Below, one piece after another: positions 36,252-44,995 of a stretch of DNA of 64,000 nt (the first letter of the stretch is position 1; every line of letters begins with the position of its first letter). Under the pieces are notes generated by a model. The model did not search any database, was not told the origin of the DNA, and saw nothing but the letters and a program-made list of their open reading frames with translations. The stretch is from Vibrio casei (lineage in GTDB: Bacteria > Pseudomonadota > Gammaproteobacteria > Enterobacterales > Vibrionaceae): positions 806,001 to 870,000 of the forward strand of contig NZ_AP018681.1 of the NCBI RefSeq assembly GCF_002218025.2, read 5' to 3'. Position numbers and translations under genes: made by a program.

Positions 36252-36857
36252 TTACTTAACACCGCAACCTTGCAAAATCATGCTCGTTAAAAATTCTGAA
36301 GCTTCCGCATAGTCTTGCCTTGTCAGTTTCTTTTTATTCATGACTCGACAAATCTGCCAACCAAAGTCCGCATAAGTTTGGGTTGCTGCCCAGATAGTAA
36401 ACATAAGATGATGAGGAGAGACAGCGTTCATTCTTCCCTGCTTAATCCAAGATTGAAATTTGGCAAGAATCATTTCAGATTGTAGTTGTAATTCATCTTC
36501 AATATCTTTAGGTAATGACTGCCCACCCGACATCACTTCATTGGCAAACACTTTGGAAGCGTATGCGTGATCACGTGAAATAATCAGTTTAGTTTTAATA
36601 TATTCACTGAGTGCTTCAACTGGGTCATCAAGATCTTGAATGGGTTTTGAAGATTGTAATAAAGGAAGGGTCACACTTTCTAATACCGCTCGGTAAAGGT
36701 TATCTTTCGAGGTGTAATAATAGTAAATATTGGGTTTGGGGATATTCGCTTCTTTAGCAATGTCCGCAACTTTAGTGGCGGCATAACCATATTTGGCAAA
36801 GTGTTGGCTAGCAGCCTCTATAATGGCGTTTTGATTGCGTTCTCTCACTTTGGCCAC
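36252..36857 (-). CDS. TetR-family regulator, RutR-like
   Basis: 201 residues. N-terminal TetR helix-turn-helix (about 8-55, FAKYGYAATKVADIAKEANI, then PNIYYYYTSKDNLY). The C-terminal part follows the RutR/YcdC type: VSRDHAYASKVFANEV-like text, MLFTIWAATQTYADFGWQI. RutR responds to uracil and controls pyrimidine and purine genes in E. coli. By position between purine (xdh, guaD) and glyoxylate (gcl) genes, this one probably senses a purine breakdown product (inference). The two Tyr-rich residues YYYYTSK are where RutR has LLYYFPSK. It may be called pucR-like functionally, but there is no homology to that family. Confidence 0.85.
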   Translation of the reverse strand: MAKVRERNQNAIIEAASQHFAKYGYAATKVADIAKEANIPKPNIYYYYTSKDNLYRAVLESVTLPLLQSSKPIQDLDDPVEALSEYIKTKLIISRDHAYASKVFANEVMSGGQSLPKDIEDELQLQSEMILAKFQSWIKQGRMNAVSPHHLMFTIWAATQTYADFGWQICRVMNKKKLTRQDYAEASEFLTSMILQGCGVK

Positions 36858-36957
36858 GTTTACTCTCCTTACAAATGGCAGGTAGTAAGTGTTTTAACAT
36901 AGCTAATAATAAATTCATCTATTTTTTATATTATCTGTAACTGAATAAACAAAAAAT

Positions 36958-37026
36958 CCCAAGTAACTTAAATCATTCATCAATCGTCGGTACACAATAC
37001 TAAGATTGAAATTCAAGTCACTCGGG
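36958..37026. repeat. Imperfect palindromic element, ERIC/MITE-like
   Basis: The 16-bp ends CCCAAGTAACTTAAAT (36958-36973) and ATTCAAGTCACTCGGG (37011-37026) are inverted with three transitions, enclosing 37 nt. Ends with AAGTnACT next to a G-run recall the ERIC elements known from enterobacteria and Vibrio. The identity is only suggestive without a search. Confidence 0.5.
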
Positions 37027-37027
37027 G

Positions 37028-37054
37028 CGCACTTAAAGGAGACAAAAAAGTGCG
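37028..37054. repeat. Short inverted repeat beside the palindromic element
   Basis: CGCACTT (37028-37034) and AAGTGCG (37048-37054) form a 7-bp perfect stem with a 13-nt loop. It directly follows the larger palindrome and may be part of the same element. Confidence 0.5.
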
Positions 37055-37210
37055 TTAAAAACCAAGTATCTGCAATCACTTTGATCCATTCCCAAATAAA
37101 AACCAAAGCGACGAGTCCAGTACAAATACTTGGCTACATCTAAAAAGGGTTATTCTATTTAATGCACCATATCCATAATATAGGAGCGCATAAAATAAGG
37201 TGCCAAGCCG

Positions 37211-38107
37211 TTATTCACCACGGATATTATGATTGGCTAGTTTCTCAATAGCTTTAACCAATGCAGAGTGATCCCAATTTGAACCATCCATGTCCGCGCA
37301 ATCACCAAATAAGTTTTGTGTGCTGGCGGTATTTGGCAAAGTAATGCCCAGTTGCTCTGCACCACTTAGCGCTAGATTTAAATCTTTTTGGTGAAGTGAG
37401 ATTCTAAAACCTGGATCAAATGTTCCTTTCACCATACGTTCACCATGAACTTCTAGTACTTTAGAATTGGCGAATCCCCCCATTAATGCTTCACGGACAC
37501 GTGCAGGATCTGCGCCTGCTTTTGATGCAAAGACCAACGCTTCAGCAACCGCTTCAATGTTCAGCGCTACAATGATTTGGTTCGCCACTTTACAGATTTG
37601 CCCTGCGCCGTTATCGCCAACTAAGGTAATGTTTTTCCCCATCACTTCAAATAATGGTTTCGCTTGTTCAAACGCCGATTCATCACCGCCAACCATAATA
37701 GTAAGCGTGGCATTGATTGCGCCAACTTCACCGCCGGATACAGGAGCGTCTAAATATTGTGCGCCCGCTTCTTTAATTTGTTTGGCAAACTCTTGAGTTT
37801 CAATAGGAGCAATCGAACTCATATCAATAACTAATTTTCCCGCAGATAAACCTTGAGCAATACCATTATCACCAAATAAAGCATCCGCCACATCCGGTGT
37901 ATTTGGCACCATGGTAATAATAATATCGGCGACTTGCGCCGCTTCTTTACCGCTATGAACAATCGTGGCACCGCCATCAACTAGTTCTTGCGGTGGTGCA
38001 ACAAAGTGGTCAGAAACCACAATATCATAGCCCGCTTTTTGTAGGTTAACCGCCATTGGTTTACCCATAATGCCAGTGCCAATAAATGCAATTGTTGGAG
38101 TTGTCAT
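37211..38107 (-). CDS. glxR: Tartronate semialdehyde reductase (2-hydroxy-3-oxopropionate reductase)
   Basis: 298 residues, beta-hydroxyacid dehydrogenase family. NAD(P)-binding IAFIGTGIMGKPMAVNL at the N-terminus, substrate-binding DAPVSGGEVGA (about 119-129), catalytic Lys in GNGAGQICKVANQI-like text (GDNGAGQICKVANQ, about 168). It reduces tartronate semialdehyde to D-glycerate. The ATG at 38107 is chosen over 38155: AAGGAAG lies 6 nt upstream and the family starts at this point. Last gene of gcl-hyi-glxR. garR is an alternative name; the gene context favours glxR. Confidence 0.92.
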   Translation of the reverse strand: MTTPTIAFIGTGIMGKPMAVNLQKAGYDIVVSDHFVAPPQELVDGGATIVHSGKEAAQVADIIITMVPNTPDVADALFGDNGIAQGLSAGKLVIDMSSIAPIETQEFAKQIKEAGAQYLDAPVSGGEVGAINATLTIMVGGDESAFEQAKPLFEVMGKNITLVGDNGAGQICKVANQIIVALNIEAVAEALVFASKAGADPARVREALMGGFANSKVLEVHGERMVKGTFDPGFRISLHQKDLNLALSGAEQLGITLPNTASTQNLFGDCADMDGSNWDHSALVKAIEKLANHNIRGE

Positions 38108-38187
38108 AATATCTTCCTTAATCTTTATAACCGACGAAATTGAGCCGTGCTTCAATGACTCCGGTTATGTATAAATAATATAAATGG

Positions 38188-38964
38188 TTACGCTAATTGA
38201 CTTAGCCAGCCGAGTCCTTCATGAGTCGTTGTTTTTGGCTTATATTCACAACCAATCCAACCGTCATATCCAATAGAATCTAAATGTTTAAATAAAAATT
38301 GATAGTTAATCTCACCAGTACCCGGTTCATGACGACCAGGATTATCGGCCAATTGAACATGTTGAATTTGTCCAATATGTTCGGAAAGCGTTGGGGCAAG
38401 GTCTCCTTCCATTATTTGCATGTGGTAGATATCGTATTGAAAGTTCAGATTATCACTCCCAACCTTTTCAATAATGTCTAAAGCTTGCTTGGTATTGGTT
38501 AAAAAGAATCCCGGAATATCGCGAGTGTTAATAGCTTCAACTATTAAGCGAATGCCATTTTCTTGTAGCGCTTGCGCCGCAAAACGAAGATTAGAAACAA
38601 AAGTATCTTCTGCTTGTTGTTGGCTAACGCCATCCGGCACGATACCCGCCAGACAATTTACTTGATCACAGTTCAAGGCTTTCGCATAATGGATGGCCTT
38701 AGCCACACCTTGTTGAAATTCTTCAACTCGTTTAGGGTCAACCGCAATACCGCGGTCACCCGAGAGCCAATCCCCCGCAGGTAAATTAAATAACACCTGC
38801 TGAAGCTGATTCGAATCGAGTACATCTCTAATGGTCTCGGCTTCAAAATCATAAGGGAAGAGATATTCTACGCCTTGAAATCCAGCATTGGCGGCTTGCT
38901 CAAAACGTTGTAGAAAATCCACTTCGTTAAACAGCATGGATAGATTTGCTGCAAACTTAGGCAT
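38188..38964 (-). CDS. hyi: Hydroxypyruvate isomerase
   Basis: 258 residues, xylose-isomerase-like TIM barrel. It starts MPKFAANLSMLFNEVDFLQRF, and has VEAINTRDIPGFFL, FQYDIYHMQIMEGD, DNPGRHEPGTGEINY and GCEYKP, all hallmarks of Hyi. The enzyme interconverts hydroxypyruvate and tartronate semialdehyde. AGGAGGGTG precedes the ATG. It sits between gcl and glxR, as in the E. coli gcl operon. Confidence 0.93.
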   Translation of the reverse strand: MPKFAANLSMLFNEVDFLQRFEQAANAGFQGVEYLFPYDFEAETIRDVLDSNQLQQVLFNLPAGDWLSGDRGIAVDPKRVEEFQQGVAKAIHYAKALNCDQVNCLAGIVPDGVSQQQAEDTFVSNLRFAAQALQENGIRLIVEAINTRDIPGFFLTNTKQALDIIEKVGSDNLNFQYDIYHMQIMEGDLAPTLSEHIGQIQHVQLADNPGRHEPGTGEINYQFLFKHLDSIGYDGWIGCEYKPKTTTHEGLGWLSQLA

Positions 38965-38987
38965 AACACCCTCCTTTGTTATCTTGT

Positions 38988-39013
38988 ATACCCAATATTT
39001 GAATACTGGGTAT
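38988..39013 (-). promoter_or_regulatory. Hairpin between gcl and hyi
   Basis: ATACCCAATATT (38988-38999) pairs with AATACTGGGTAT (39002-39013) with one mismatch and a very small loop. No T-run follows on the minus strand. It may set the relative level of gcl and hyi message. TTGTATACCC at 38985-38994 overlaps it and resembles the motif near gcl. Confidence 0.5.
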
Positions 39014-39025
39014 TCTCATCAAAAT

Positions 39026-40801
39026 TTATTGATTAAATGTAATCGCCGTTGGTGCGTCATTTGGATCAAGCGCTAAACTTTCAAATTCGTTAACACCATC
39101 GATCTCAACGCCCATAGATATGTTAGTCACTCGTTCTAAAATGAACTCAACCACAACGGGTACTTGATGCTTTGCCATTAACTCTTTCGCCTGAGCAAAA
39201 GCTGCGGGCGCATCTTCAGGGTTGCGTACTCGAATGGCCTTGCAACCTAAACCTTCAACCACGGCAACATGATCCACCCCATAGCCTTCCATTTCTGGTG
39301 CATTTTGGTTGTCAAAGGCCAATTGAACACAGTAATCAATATCAAATTGACGCTGAGCTTGACGAATTAAACCAAGGTAAGAGTTGTTGACCACCACATG
39401 AATATAAGGCAGCTTAAATTGCGCACCAACCGCGAGTTCTTCGATCATAAATTGGAAATCATAATCGCCAGAAATCGCAACAATTGGGCGTTTAGGATCA
39501 GCTGCGCGAACACCAAGCGCAGCAGGAATTGTCCAACCTAATGGGCCAGCTTGGCCACAATTGATCCAATGACGTGGTTTATACACATGTAAGAATTGAG
39601 CCGCCGCAATTTGCGACAAACCAATCGTACTGACGTAACACGTATCTTCCCCAAACGCTTTGTTCATTTCTTCATAAACACGCATCGGTTTCATTGGTAC
39701 TTCTTCGTAATGTGTTTTGCGCAACATACTGGCTTTACGCTCAATACATTCACTTACCCAGTCGCTGGTGTTTTTCAACTTACCTGAAGCTTTCATTTCT
39801 TTTGCAACATCAAGAAACAACGTCAATGCAGATTTTGCATCAGACACTATGCCTAAGTCTGGGCAGAAAACGCGACCGATTTGAGTCGGCTCAATATCTA
39901 CATGCACAAACTTACGCCCTTGGGTATACACATCCACCGAACCGGTATGACGATTTGCCCAACGGTTACCAATTCCTAGCACGAAATCAGAGGCCAGCAT
40001 GGTGGCGTTACCATAACGATGAGACGTTTGAAGTCCGACCATGCCCGCCATTAATTCATGATCATCTGGAATAGTTCCCCAACCCATTAATGTTGGAATC
40101 ACAGGCACGTTAAGAAGCTCAGCTAATTCTTGCAACTCAGCACTTGCTCCAGCATTAATAACACCACCACCGGAAACGATTAATGGCTTTTCTGATTCCG
40201 TCAACATCGTCAATGCTTTTTCAACTTGTGCTCGTGTTGCCGTTGGTTGATAAGGTTGTAATGGTTCATATGTATCAATATCAAATTCAATTTCAGCTAA
40301 CTGAACATCAATCGGTAAATCAATTAATACAGGGCCTGGTCGGCCAGAGCGCATGATATGAAACGCTTGTTGAAAGGCTCGAGGTACCAAAGCTGGCTCT
40401 AACACAGTCGTTGCCCATTTAGTGACTGGCTTGGCTATCGATTCAATATCTACCGCTTGGAAATCTTCCTTATGCAAACGGGCACGAGGGGCTTGACCGG
40501 TAATGCATAAAATTGGAATGGAGTCTGCCGAAGCTGAATATAAACCTGTGATCATATCCGTTCCTGCTGGGCCAGAAGTCCCGACGCACACACCGATATT
40601 GTTATCGTTAGTACGAGTATAACCTTCTGCCATATGCGACGCTCCTTCCACATGGCGAGCTAAAACATGATCGATTCCACCCACTTTCTTCATAGCAGCG
40701 TAAAACGGGTTGATTGCTGCACCCGGCACACCAAACGCAATATCCACACCTTCTTTTCTCAATACTTCAACTGCTGCTTCAATAGCTTTCATCTTAGCCA
40801 T
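39026..40801 (-). CDS. gcl: Glyoxylate carboligase (tartronate-semialdehyde synthase)
   Basis: 591 residues, ThDP-dependent enzyme of the acetolactate-synthase type, close to E. coli Gcl in length. N-terminal Pyr domain ([31 protein letters not shown]; Gcl has Val where most relatives have the catalytic Glu), [17 protein letters not shown], and the C-terminal ThDP-binding [15 protein letters not shown]...NNSYLG. It joins two glyoxylates to tartronate semialdehyde with loss of CO2; FAD binding is structural. The ATG at 40801 is preferred over 40858 by family alignment. First gene of gcl-hyi-glxR, divergent from aceB. Confidence 0.94.
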   Translation of the reverse strand: MAKMKAIEAAVEVLRKEGVDIAFGVPGAAINPFYAAMKKVGGIDHVLARHVEGASHMAEGYTRTNDNNIGVCVGTSGPAGTDMITGLYSASADSIPILCITGQAPRARLHKEDFQAVDIESIAKPVTKWATTVLEPALVPRAFQQAFHIMRSGRPGPVLIDLPIDVQLAEIEFDIDTYEPLQPYQPTATRAQVEKALTMLTESEKPLIVSGGGVINAGASAELQELAELLNVPVIPTLMGWGTIPDDHELMAGMVGLQTSHRYGNATMLASDFVLGIGNRWANRHTGSVDVYTQGRKFVHVDIEPTQIGRVFCPDLGIVSDAKSALTLFLDVAKEMKASGKLKNTSDWVSECIERKASMLRKTHYEEVPMKPMRVYEEMNKAFGEDTCYVSTIGLSQIAAAQFLHVYKPRHWINCGQAGPLGWTIPAALGVRAADPKRPIVAISGDYDFQFMIEELAVGAQFKLPYIHVVVNNSYLGLIRQAQRQFDIDYCVQLAFDNQNAPEMEGYGVDHVAVVEGLGCKAIRVRNPEDAPAAFAQAKELMAKHQVPVVVEFILERVTNISMGVEIDGVNEFESLALDPNDAPTAITFNQ

Positions 40802-40820
40802 AATCCAATCCCTTTTGATA

Positions 40821-40830
40821 TTGTATACAA
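40821..40830. promoter_or_regulatory. Candidate operator before gcl
   Basis: TTGTATACAA is a perfect 10-bp palindrome 20 bp before the gcl start. It is shaped like FadR/GntR-type operators (TnGTnnnACnA class). The GntR/FCD regulator at 43506 is the likely binder (inference). Confidence 0.5.
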
Positions 40831-41053
40831 TGAAAAATACATAACCTATTCTAGGCATTGAAATTGAAATAGAGCAAATAAAAAAGAAAAATAAATGTGA
40901 TTTTCTTTAAAATATAGCGATAAAGCGCTACAAACAAACAAGTTACATCTCATCTGACCAGATCTTTCATTATTGAACAACAACACAAAACGTTAAATAA
41001 ATTTTGATTTTTTGTTAAAACAGGGATATACCTAGAGAAAGTTTAAAACATTA

Positions 41054-41063
41054 ATGTACACAA
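41054..41063. promoter_or_regulatory. Candidate operator before aceB
   Basis: ATGTACACAA differs from the gcl site by two positions within the same WTGTAYACAA pattern. It lies 110 bp before aceB. Confidence 0.45.
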
Positions 41064-41173
41064 TTTTGTATAAATAATTATAAATCACCGTAAAAAAGTT
41101 AAGTAAAGGTTCCCAAATATCTTTACTTATCAATGATATTTAATGCTCGTACATGTTCATAAAGGAGACGATT

Positions 41174-42811
41174 ATGCACAGCACTGAGGACCGTAAAACA
41201 GACATGCAAACCAATACTGATATGCATGCTCTTAACGTGGTCGGCGAATTAAAAACCGAACAGCAAAAACAAATTATTTCTCAAGACGCTTTAGATTTTC
41301 TCAATGCGTTAGTGACTAAATTCAGTGAACCGTTGCAACAAGCGTTAGATTTACGCCACCAACGTCAAGCTAAATTTGATGCTGGAGAGTTACCAAATTT
41401 TCGCGCCGACACTCAAGCAATACGTGATGATAAAAGTTGGAAAGTCGCACCAATTCCAACAATACTGCAAGATCGTCGAGTTGAAATCACCGGCCCTGTT
41501 GACCGTAAAATGGTGATCAATGCGTTAAATTCTGGGGCAAAAGTCTTCATGTGTTGCTTTGAAGATGCATCATCACCGACCTGGGAAAACATGATAGATG
41601 GTCAAGTAAACCTGAAAGATGCGAATGCTGGTGTCATCAGCTATTTTGATGAGAAAAAAGGAAAACAGTACGATTTAGTCGCCAGCCCAGCACAATTATT
41701 GGCTCGACCTCGTGGCTTACATTTGCCAGAAAAACATATTCAATACCAAGGGCAACCCATTGCAGGTTGTTTGATGGATTTTGCATTGTATTTCTTCCAT
41801 AACTACCAAACTCGCGCAGCAAAAGGCGAAGGTGTGTACTTCTACATTCCAAAACTGGAAAGTATGGAAGAAGCCCAATGGTGGGACGATGTATTCCGTT
41901 TCACTGAAGAATATTTCGATGTAAAAATTGGAAGCATCCGTGCGACCGTCTTAGTTGAAACGCTTCCAGCTGTATTCCAAATGGAAGAGATTCTTTATGC
42001 CATGCGCGATCATATTGTGGCGATGAACTGTGGACGCTGGGATTACATTTTTAGCTATATCAAAACACTGAAAAATCATAAAGATCGTATTTTACCGGAT
42101 CGCCATAGTGTAGGAATGGATAAACCCTTCTTAAACGCATACAGCCAGTTATTAGTAAAAACTTGCCATGCACGCGGCGCTTTAGCGATGGGAGGAATGT
42201 CGGCCTTTATTCCGAATTCTGATCCAGATGTTATGCAACAAGTGTTAACCAAAGTTGAAGAAGATAAAAATCGTGAATCAAATAATGGGCACGATGGTAC
42301 ATGGGTTGCCCACCCTAAATTGGTTAATGTCGCAATGGACATTTTCAATAAAAAACTCGGCGGTAATGTAAACCAAGTTGATTTTGATAGCAGCTATGTT
42401 GGTGAGATCACCGCACAGCAACTATTAGAGCCATGCCAAGGGCCACGTAATGAAGAAGGGCTACGTAAAAATATTCGTATTGCTCTTTATTACATTGAAT
42501 CTTGGATTAGTGGCGTAGGTTGTGTACCAATTTATGGTTTGATGGAAGATGCTGCGACCGCAGAGATTTCACGCGCAAGCATCTGGCAGTGGATCAAACA
42601 TGGTGTACAACTGGATGACGGCCAAGTGGTAACGGAGGCGTATTTCCGAACTCTATTGGCTGAAGAACTAAATACTATTAAGCAAGAAGTTGGCGAGCAA
42701 CGCTATGCTCAAGGACGATTTGAAGAAACGGCCAAGATGTTCGATACCTTATCGACCCAAGACGATTTTGCAGAGTTCTTGACTCTACCGAGCTATCCGC
42801 TTCTTTGTTAA
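41174..42811 (+). CDS. aceB: Malate synthase A
   Basis: 545 residues, the size of AceB-type malate synthase. Motifs: MCCFEDASSPTWENMIDGQ (about 134-152), GQPIAGCLMDFALYFFHN, VLVETLPAVFQMEEILYAMRDH with a catalytic-site Glu, NCGRWDYIFSYIKT, and GTWVAHPKLV. It condenses glyoxylate and acetyl-CoA to malate. The ATG at 41174 follows AAAGGAGACG, a very strong ribosome-binding site; an earlier ATG at 41153 would add seven residues that include that site. No isocitrate lyase gene adjoins it, so here it is probably used for externally derived glyoxylate. Confidence 0.95.
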   Translation: MHSTEDRKTDMQTNTDMHALNVVGELKTEQQKQIISQDALDFLNALVTKFSEPLQQALDLRHQRQAKFDAGELPNFRADTQAIRDDKSWKVAPIPTILQDRRVEITGPVDRKMVINALNSGAKVFMCCFEDASSPTWENMIDGQVNLKDANAGVISYFDEKKGKQYDLVASPAQLLARPRGLHLPEKHIQYQGQPIAGCLMDFALYFFHNYQTRAAKGEGVYFYIPKLESMEEAQWWDDVFRFTEEYFDVKIGSIRATVLVETLPAVFQMEEILYAMRDHIVAMNCGRWDYIFSYIKTLKNHKDRILPDRHSVGMDKPFLNAYSQLLVKTCHARGALAMGGMSAFIPNSDPDVMQQVLTKVEEDKNRESNNGHDGTWVAHPKLVNVAMDIFNKKLGGNVNQVDFDSSYVGEITAQQLLEPCQGPRNEEGLRKNIRIALYYIESWISGVGCVPIYGLMEDAATAEISRASIWQWIKHGVQLDDGQVVTEAYFRTLLAEELNTIKQEVGEQRYAQGRFEETAKMFDTLSTQDDFAEFLTLPSYPLLC

Positions 42812-42831
42812 TAACCAATAGTTTGCAATCG

Positions 42832-42876
42832 CTCTCTGTTTTAATCGAGCCTAAGTATTAAGACAGAGAGTCTTTG
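42832..42876 (+). terminator. Terminator-like hairpin after aceB
   Basis: CTCTCTGTTTTAAT and ATTAAGACAGAGAG form a 14-bp stem with one G-U pair (42832-42845 with 42857-42870), followed by TCTTTGT. Confidence 0.75.
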
Positions 42877-42941
42877 TAAACTTCATATCAATCAAAAGAT
42901 TCAATAATCCATGATTGATATTATTAATGAGGATCTTGACC

Positions 42942-43370
42942 ATGAGTTTGACACTACAACAAGCATTAAGCATTACACACGGTGCGTTTAATTCCGCACT
43001 TAGTTTAAAGAGTGCTCCACTCACTGTGGCGGTATTAGACAGTGGTGGCAAACTGATTTCCCTGCAACGGCAAGATGGGTCTAGCATGATGCGACCAGAT
43101 ATTGCCATTGCCAAAGCCTGGGGAGCATTAGCGTTAGGATGTTCATCAAGAAAACTGGCACAAGATGCCGATGTAAGACCTGCATTTATTTCCGCTATTA
43201 GTGTACTTGCCCATGGCAATATGTTGCCCGTACCTGGTGGTGTACTCATCCAAAATGAAACGAAACAGGTTCTTGGTGCAGTTGGGATCAGTGGAGATTT
43301 ATCTGATTTAGATGAAAAGTGTGCACTAGAAGGCATTTTGCATGCAAAGTTGTATTCATCTGAGACTTAG
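42942..43370 (+). CDS. GlcG/HbpS-family protein
   Basis: 142 residues, GlcG/HbpS-like (formerly DUF336). It shows LTVAVLDSGGKLISLQRQDGSSMMRPDIAIAKAWGALALG and the typical PVPGGVLI and LGAVGISGDLSDLDEKCA. Members occur with glycolate, glyoxylate and diol genes; the E. coli GlcG function is unknown, and HbpS binds haem in Streptomyces. The ATG at 42942 gives the family length and follows GAGGATC; starts at 42915 add a hydrophobic stretch outside the family. It is in the same direction as aceB but beyond a terminator-like hairpin. Function cannot be inferred beyond an association with glyoxylate. Confidence 0.85.
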   Translation: MSLTLQQALSITHGAFNSALSLKSAPLTVAVLDSGGKLISLQRQDGSSMMRPDIAIAKAWGALALGCSSRKLAQDADVRPAFISAISVLAHGNMLPVPGGVLIQNETKQVLGAVGISGDLSDLDEKCALEGILHAKLYSSET

Positions 43371-43387
43371 ATAAACTAAGGTCTATA

Positions 43388-43397
43388 ATGTACAATC
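43388..43397. promoter_or_regulatory. Candidate operator before the GntR regulator gene
   Basis: ATGTACAATC resembles the WTGTAYACAA motif of the gcl-aceB region in its first six positions. It could allow self-regulation; support is weak. Confidence 0.3.
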
Positions 43398-43418
43398 TAA
43401 GGGCGTTTTATGCATTAT

Positions 43419-43478
43419 TTTCAAATGACTCGTTTTCAAATGATTCGTTTTAAAGTAACTTGTTTTCAAGTAAACACG
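43419..43478. repeat. Degenerate 15-nt tandem repeats before the GntR gene
   Basis: Four 15-nt units start at 43419, 43434, 43449 and 43464. Units 1 and 2 (TTTCAAATGACTCGT, TTTCAAATGATTCGT) differ at one base; units 3 and 4 are more diverged. They end about 28 bp before the regulator's start. Confidence 0.6.
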
Positions 43479-43505
43479 CCCACCTCACTTTCAGTAGATT
43501 AGGCC

Positions 43506-44240
43506 ATGACCAAATTAACTAAGTTATCGAACACGAAGATACAAGCGAAAGCAAATAACCAAACTCAAGATGACGTGGTGTATTGCCACATTTTTGATGC
43601 CATTTTGGAGCAACGCTTGCCTCCAAGCACTAAACTTAATGAAGAGTCATTAAGTGAGATCTTTGGTGTCAGCCGTACTATTATTCGCCGTGCATTACTA
43701 CGTTTATCACTTGAGCAAGTGGTCGACATAAAGCCAAACCGTGGTGCGACAGTTTCAGCTCCAACGATTGAAGAAGCAACTCAAATTTTAAAAGCACGTG
43801 AAATTGCAGAACTTGCAGTAACTGAGCTCGCAACCGACAATTGTAATCCTCAACAAATGCAAATATTACGCAATTTAGTGACAAGTGAAGATGAAGCCAT
43901 CGCGAATGGTGATGTCGGTCGTGGTATTCGTTTATCGGGTGAGTTTCATATCGAAATGGCAAAAATGGCAAAAAATGGTCCCTTGCTTCATTTTTTACGC
44001 AGTTTAGTGTCGCAAACCTCACTATTGATTGCTCAATATGAAGGCAGTAATAACAGCAATTGTTCTCAAGATGAACACACTAATTTACTGAATGCGATTG
44101 AGTCTGGCGATAGAGAGAAAGCGCTTCATTTAATGGAACATCACTTGATGCATATTCGTGCGAATTTAAATTTAAGTGATGATGCAACCTCTAGCGATTT
44201 ACATGTCGTTTTTTCTAACATCATTCGCTCGCGCGCTTAA
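43506..44240 (+). CDS. GntR-family regulator with FCD domain
   Basis: 244 residues. N-terminal GntR winged helix (about 20-85: LPPSTKLNEESLSEIFGVSRTIIRRALLRLSLEQVVDIKPNRGATV) and C-terminal FCD effector domain (about 90-215) with His residues in GEFHIEMAK and MEHHLMHIRA that usually bind a metal. Closest functional types control glycolate, allantoin or glyoxylate genes. Its position beside aceB, gcl and the GlcG-like gene suggests it controls them, probably through the WTGTAYACAA motif. The start is preceded by few purines (GATTAGGCC), so it may be weakly translated. Confidence 0.87.
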   Translation: MTKLTKLSNTKIQAKANNQTQDDVVYCHIFDAILEQRLPPSTKLNEESLSEIFGVSRTIIRRALLRLSLEQVVDIKPNRGATVSAPTIEEATQILKAREIAELAVTELATDNCNPQQMQILRNLVTSEDEAIANGDVGRGIRLSGEFHIEMAKMAKNGPLLHFLRSLVSQTSLLIAQYEGSNNSNCSQDEHTNLLNAIESGDREKALHLMEHHLMHIRANLNLSDDATSSDLHVVFSNIIRSRA

Positions 44241-44295
44241 TTCACAGCTTTCCTGTGGAAGATCCGTGTTTGAAGCTTTAAGAACCAAATTATAA

Positions 44296-44325
44296 AAATG
44301 TCCTGACTTAAAAATTAGGACATTT
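44296..44325. terminator. Bidirectional terminator between the GntR gene and an OB-fold gene
   Basis: AAATGTCCT (44296-44304) and AGGACATTT (44317-44325) form a 9-bp perfect stem between convergent genes. Confidence 0.75.
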
Positions 44326-44342
44326 ATTGAAATCACTCATCT

Positions 44343-44753
44343 TTATTTGAGCACGTCTAAACTATCAACATCAATTGATATATTGTTCCAGTCTTTTTCA
44401 ACCTCACCTCTAATCACAATATTCGTTTCTGGCGTTATTGTTCTGCCAAGCCAGATATCATCATCAATCTCAACAGTGATATCCCCTGTCGGATCTTCGA
44501 ATATATATTCTTCATCACCAACAGACATCGTTAAACGGCCCGTTAGTTGAATTTTGGTATCATCACTAGCATTTAATGCACTGATCACATCTCTCATAAT
44601 ACGCTTAGATTTACTTGGCCCCTGAAAACCTCCCCTAGCATTCTCAGTATTAGTTGGGCTAATCTGCTGGGCGGTTGAATGTCCTAAATGATTATCGGCA
44701 AATGTAGACGCCGAAAATACCCCTACTAAACATAGTAATAAAATTTTTTTCAT
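44343..44753 (-). CDS. YgiW/YdeI-family OB-fold (BOF) periplasmic protein, copy 2
   Basis: 136 residues. A signal peptide (about 1-20, cleavage after TFA) leads into a BOF domain: RGGFQGPSKSKRI, then LTGRLTMSVGDEEYIFEDPTGDITVEIDDD, ending IRGEVEKDWNNISIDVDSLDV. YgiW/YdeI proteins are periplasmic stress proteins linked to cationic peptide or peroxide tolerance. It is a paralogue of the gene at 44996-45394 but is separated by 242 bp with a terminator, so it probably has its own promoter. The ATG at 44753 is taken because it directly precedes the Lys-rich n-region (MKKILLL). Confidence 0.87.
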   Translation of the reverse strand: MKKILLLCLVGVFSASTFADNHLGHSTAQQISPTNTENARGGFQGPSKSKRIMRDVISALNASDDTKIQLTGRLTMSVGDEEYIFEDPTGDITVEIDDDIWLGRTITPETNIVIRGEVEKDWNNISIDVDSLDVLK

Positions 44754-44871
44754 GTTGAGTCCCATTTGAAAATAAAGATCCCATGTATATTATTCACACT
44801 GGTAAACCGATTATGCCGTTCAATGAGTGAAGAAGACGTGAAATTTTATTACCGAACTTAGCTGGAATAAA

Positions 44872-44904
44872 ACAGCCTGACTCATAGGAATCAGGCTGTA
44901 ACTG
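44872..44904 (-). terminator. Terminator after the first YgiW-like gene
   Basis: ACAGCCTGA (44872-44880) pairs with TCAGGCTGT (44891-44899). On the minus strand TTTTATT follows. A second inverted repeat without a T-run (TGTTTAGTGT 44957-44966, complement 44984-44993) lies immediately after the gene's stop. Confidence 0.75.
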
Positions 44905-44995
44905 TCATAACAGACATTCATTGAATTTTATTTAACTTAGTTTTATGACACCGTACTGTTTAGTGTTATTTCACTACTTAATGACACTAAACACC

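Larger units (their letters stand above)
36858..37210. other. Intergenic region between the TetR gene and glxR
   Basis: 353 bp without a convincing gene. It contains an imperfect palindromic element (36958-37026) and an adjacent hairpin (37028-37054), described separately. A 63-codon minus-strand reading frame (36915-37106) runs through both palindromes and is not believed to be a gene. Confidence 0.6.
40802..41173. other. Divergent control region between gcl and aceB
   Basis: 372 bp without a gene. It contains two matches to WTGTAYACAA, one next to each gene (40821-40830 and 41054-41063). The latter is followed by TTTTGTATAAA. The region is AT-rich in its right half. Confidence 0.7.

Noticed and set aside
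36915-37106. 63-codon minus-strand reading frame
   Set aside because: It runs through two palindromes and has no clear ribosome-binding site or family likeness; it is better explained by the repeat element.
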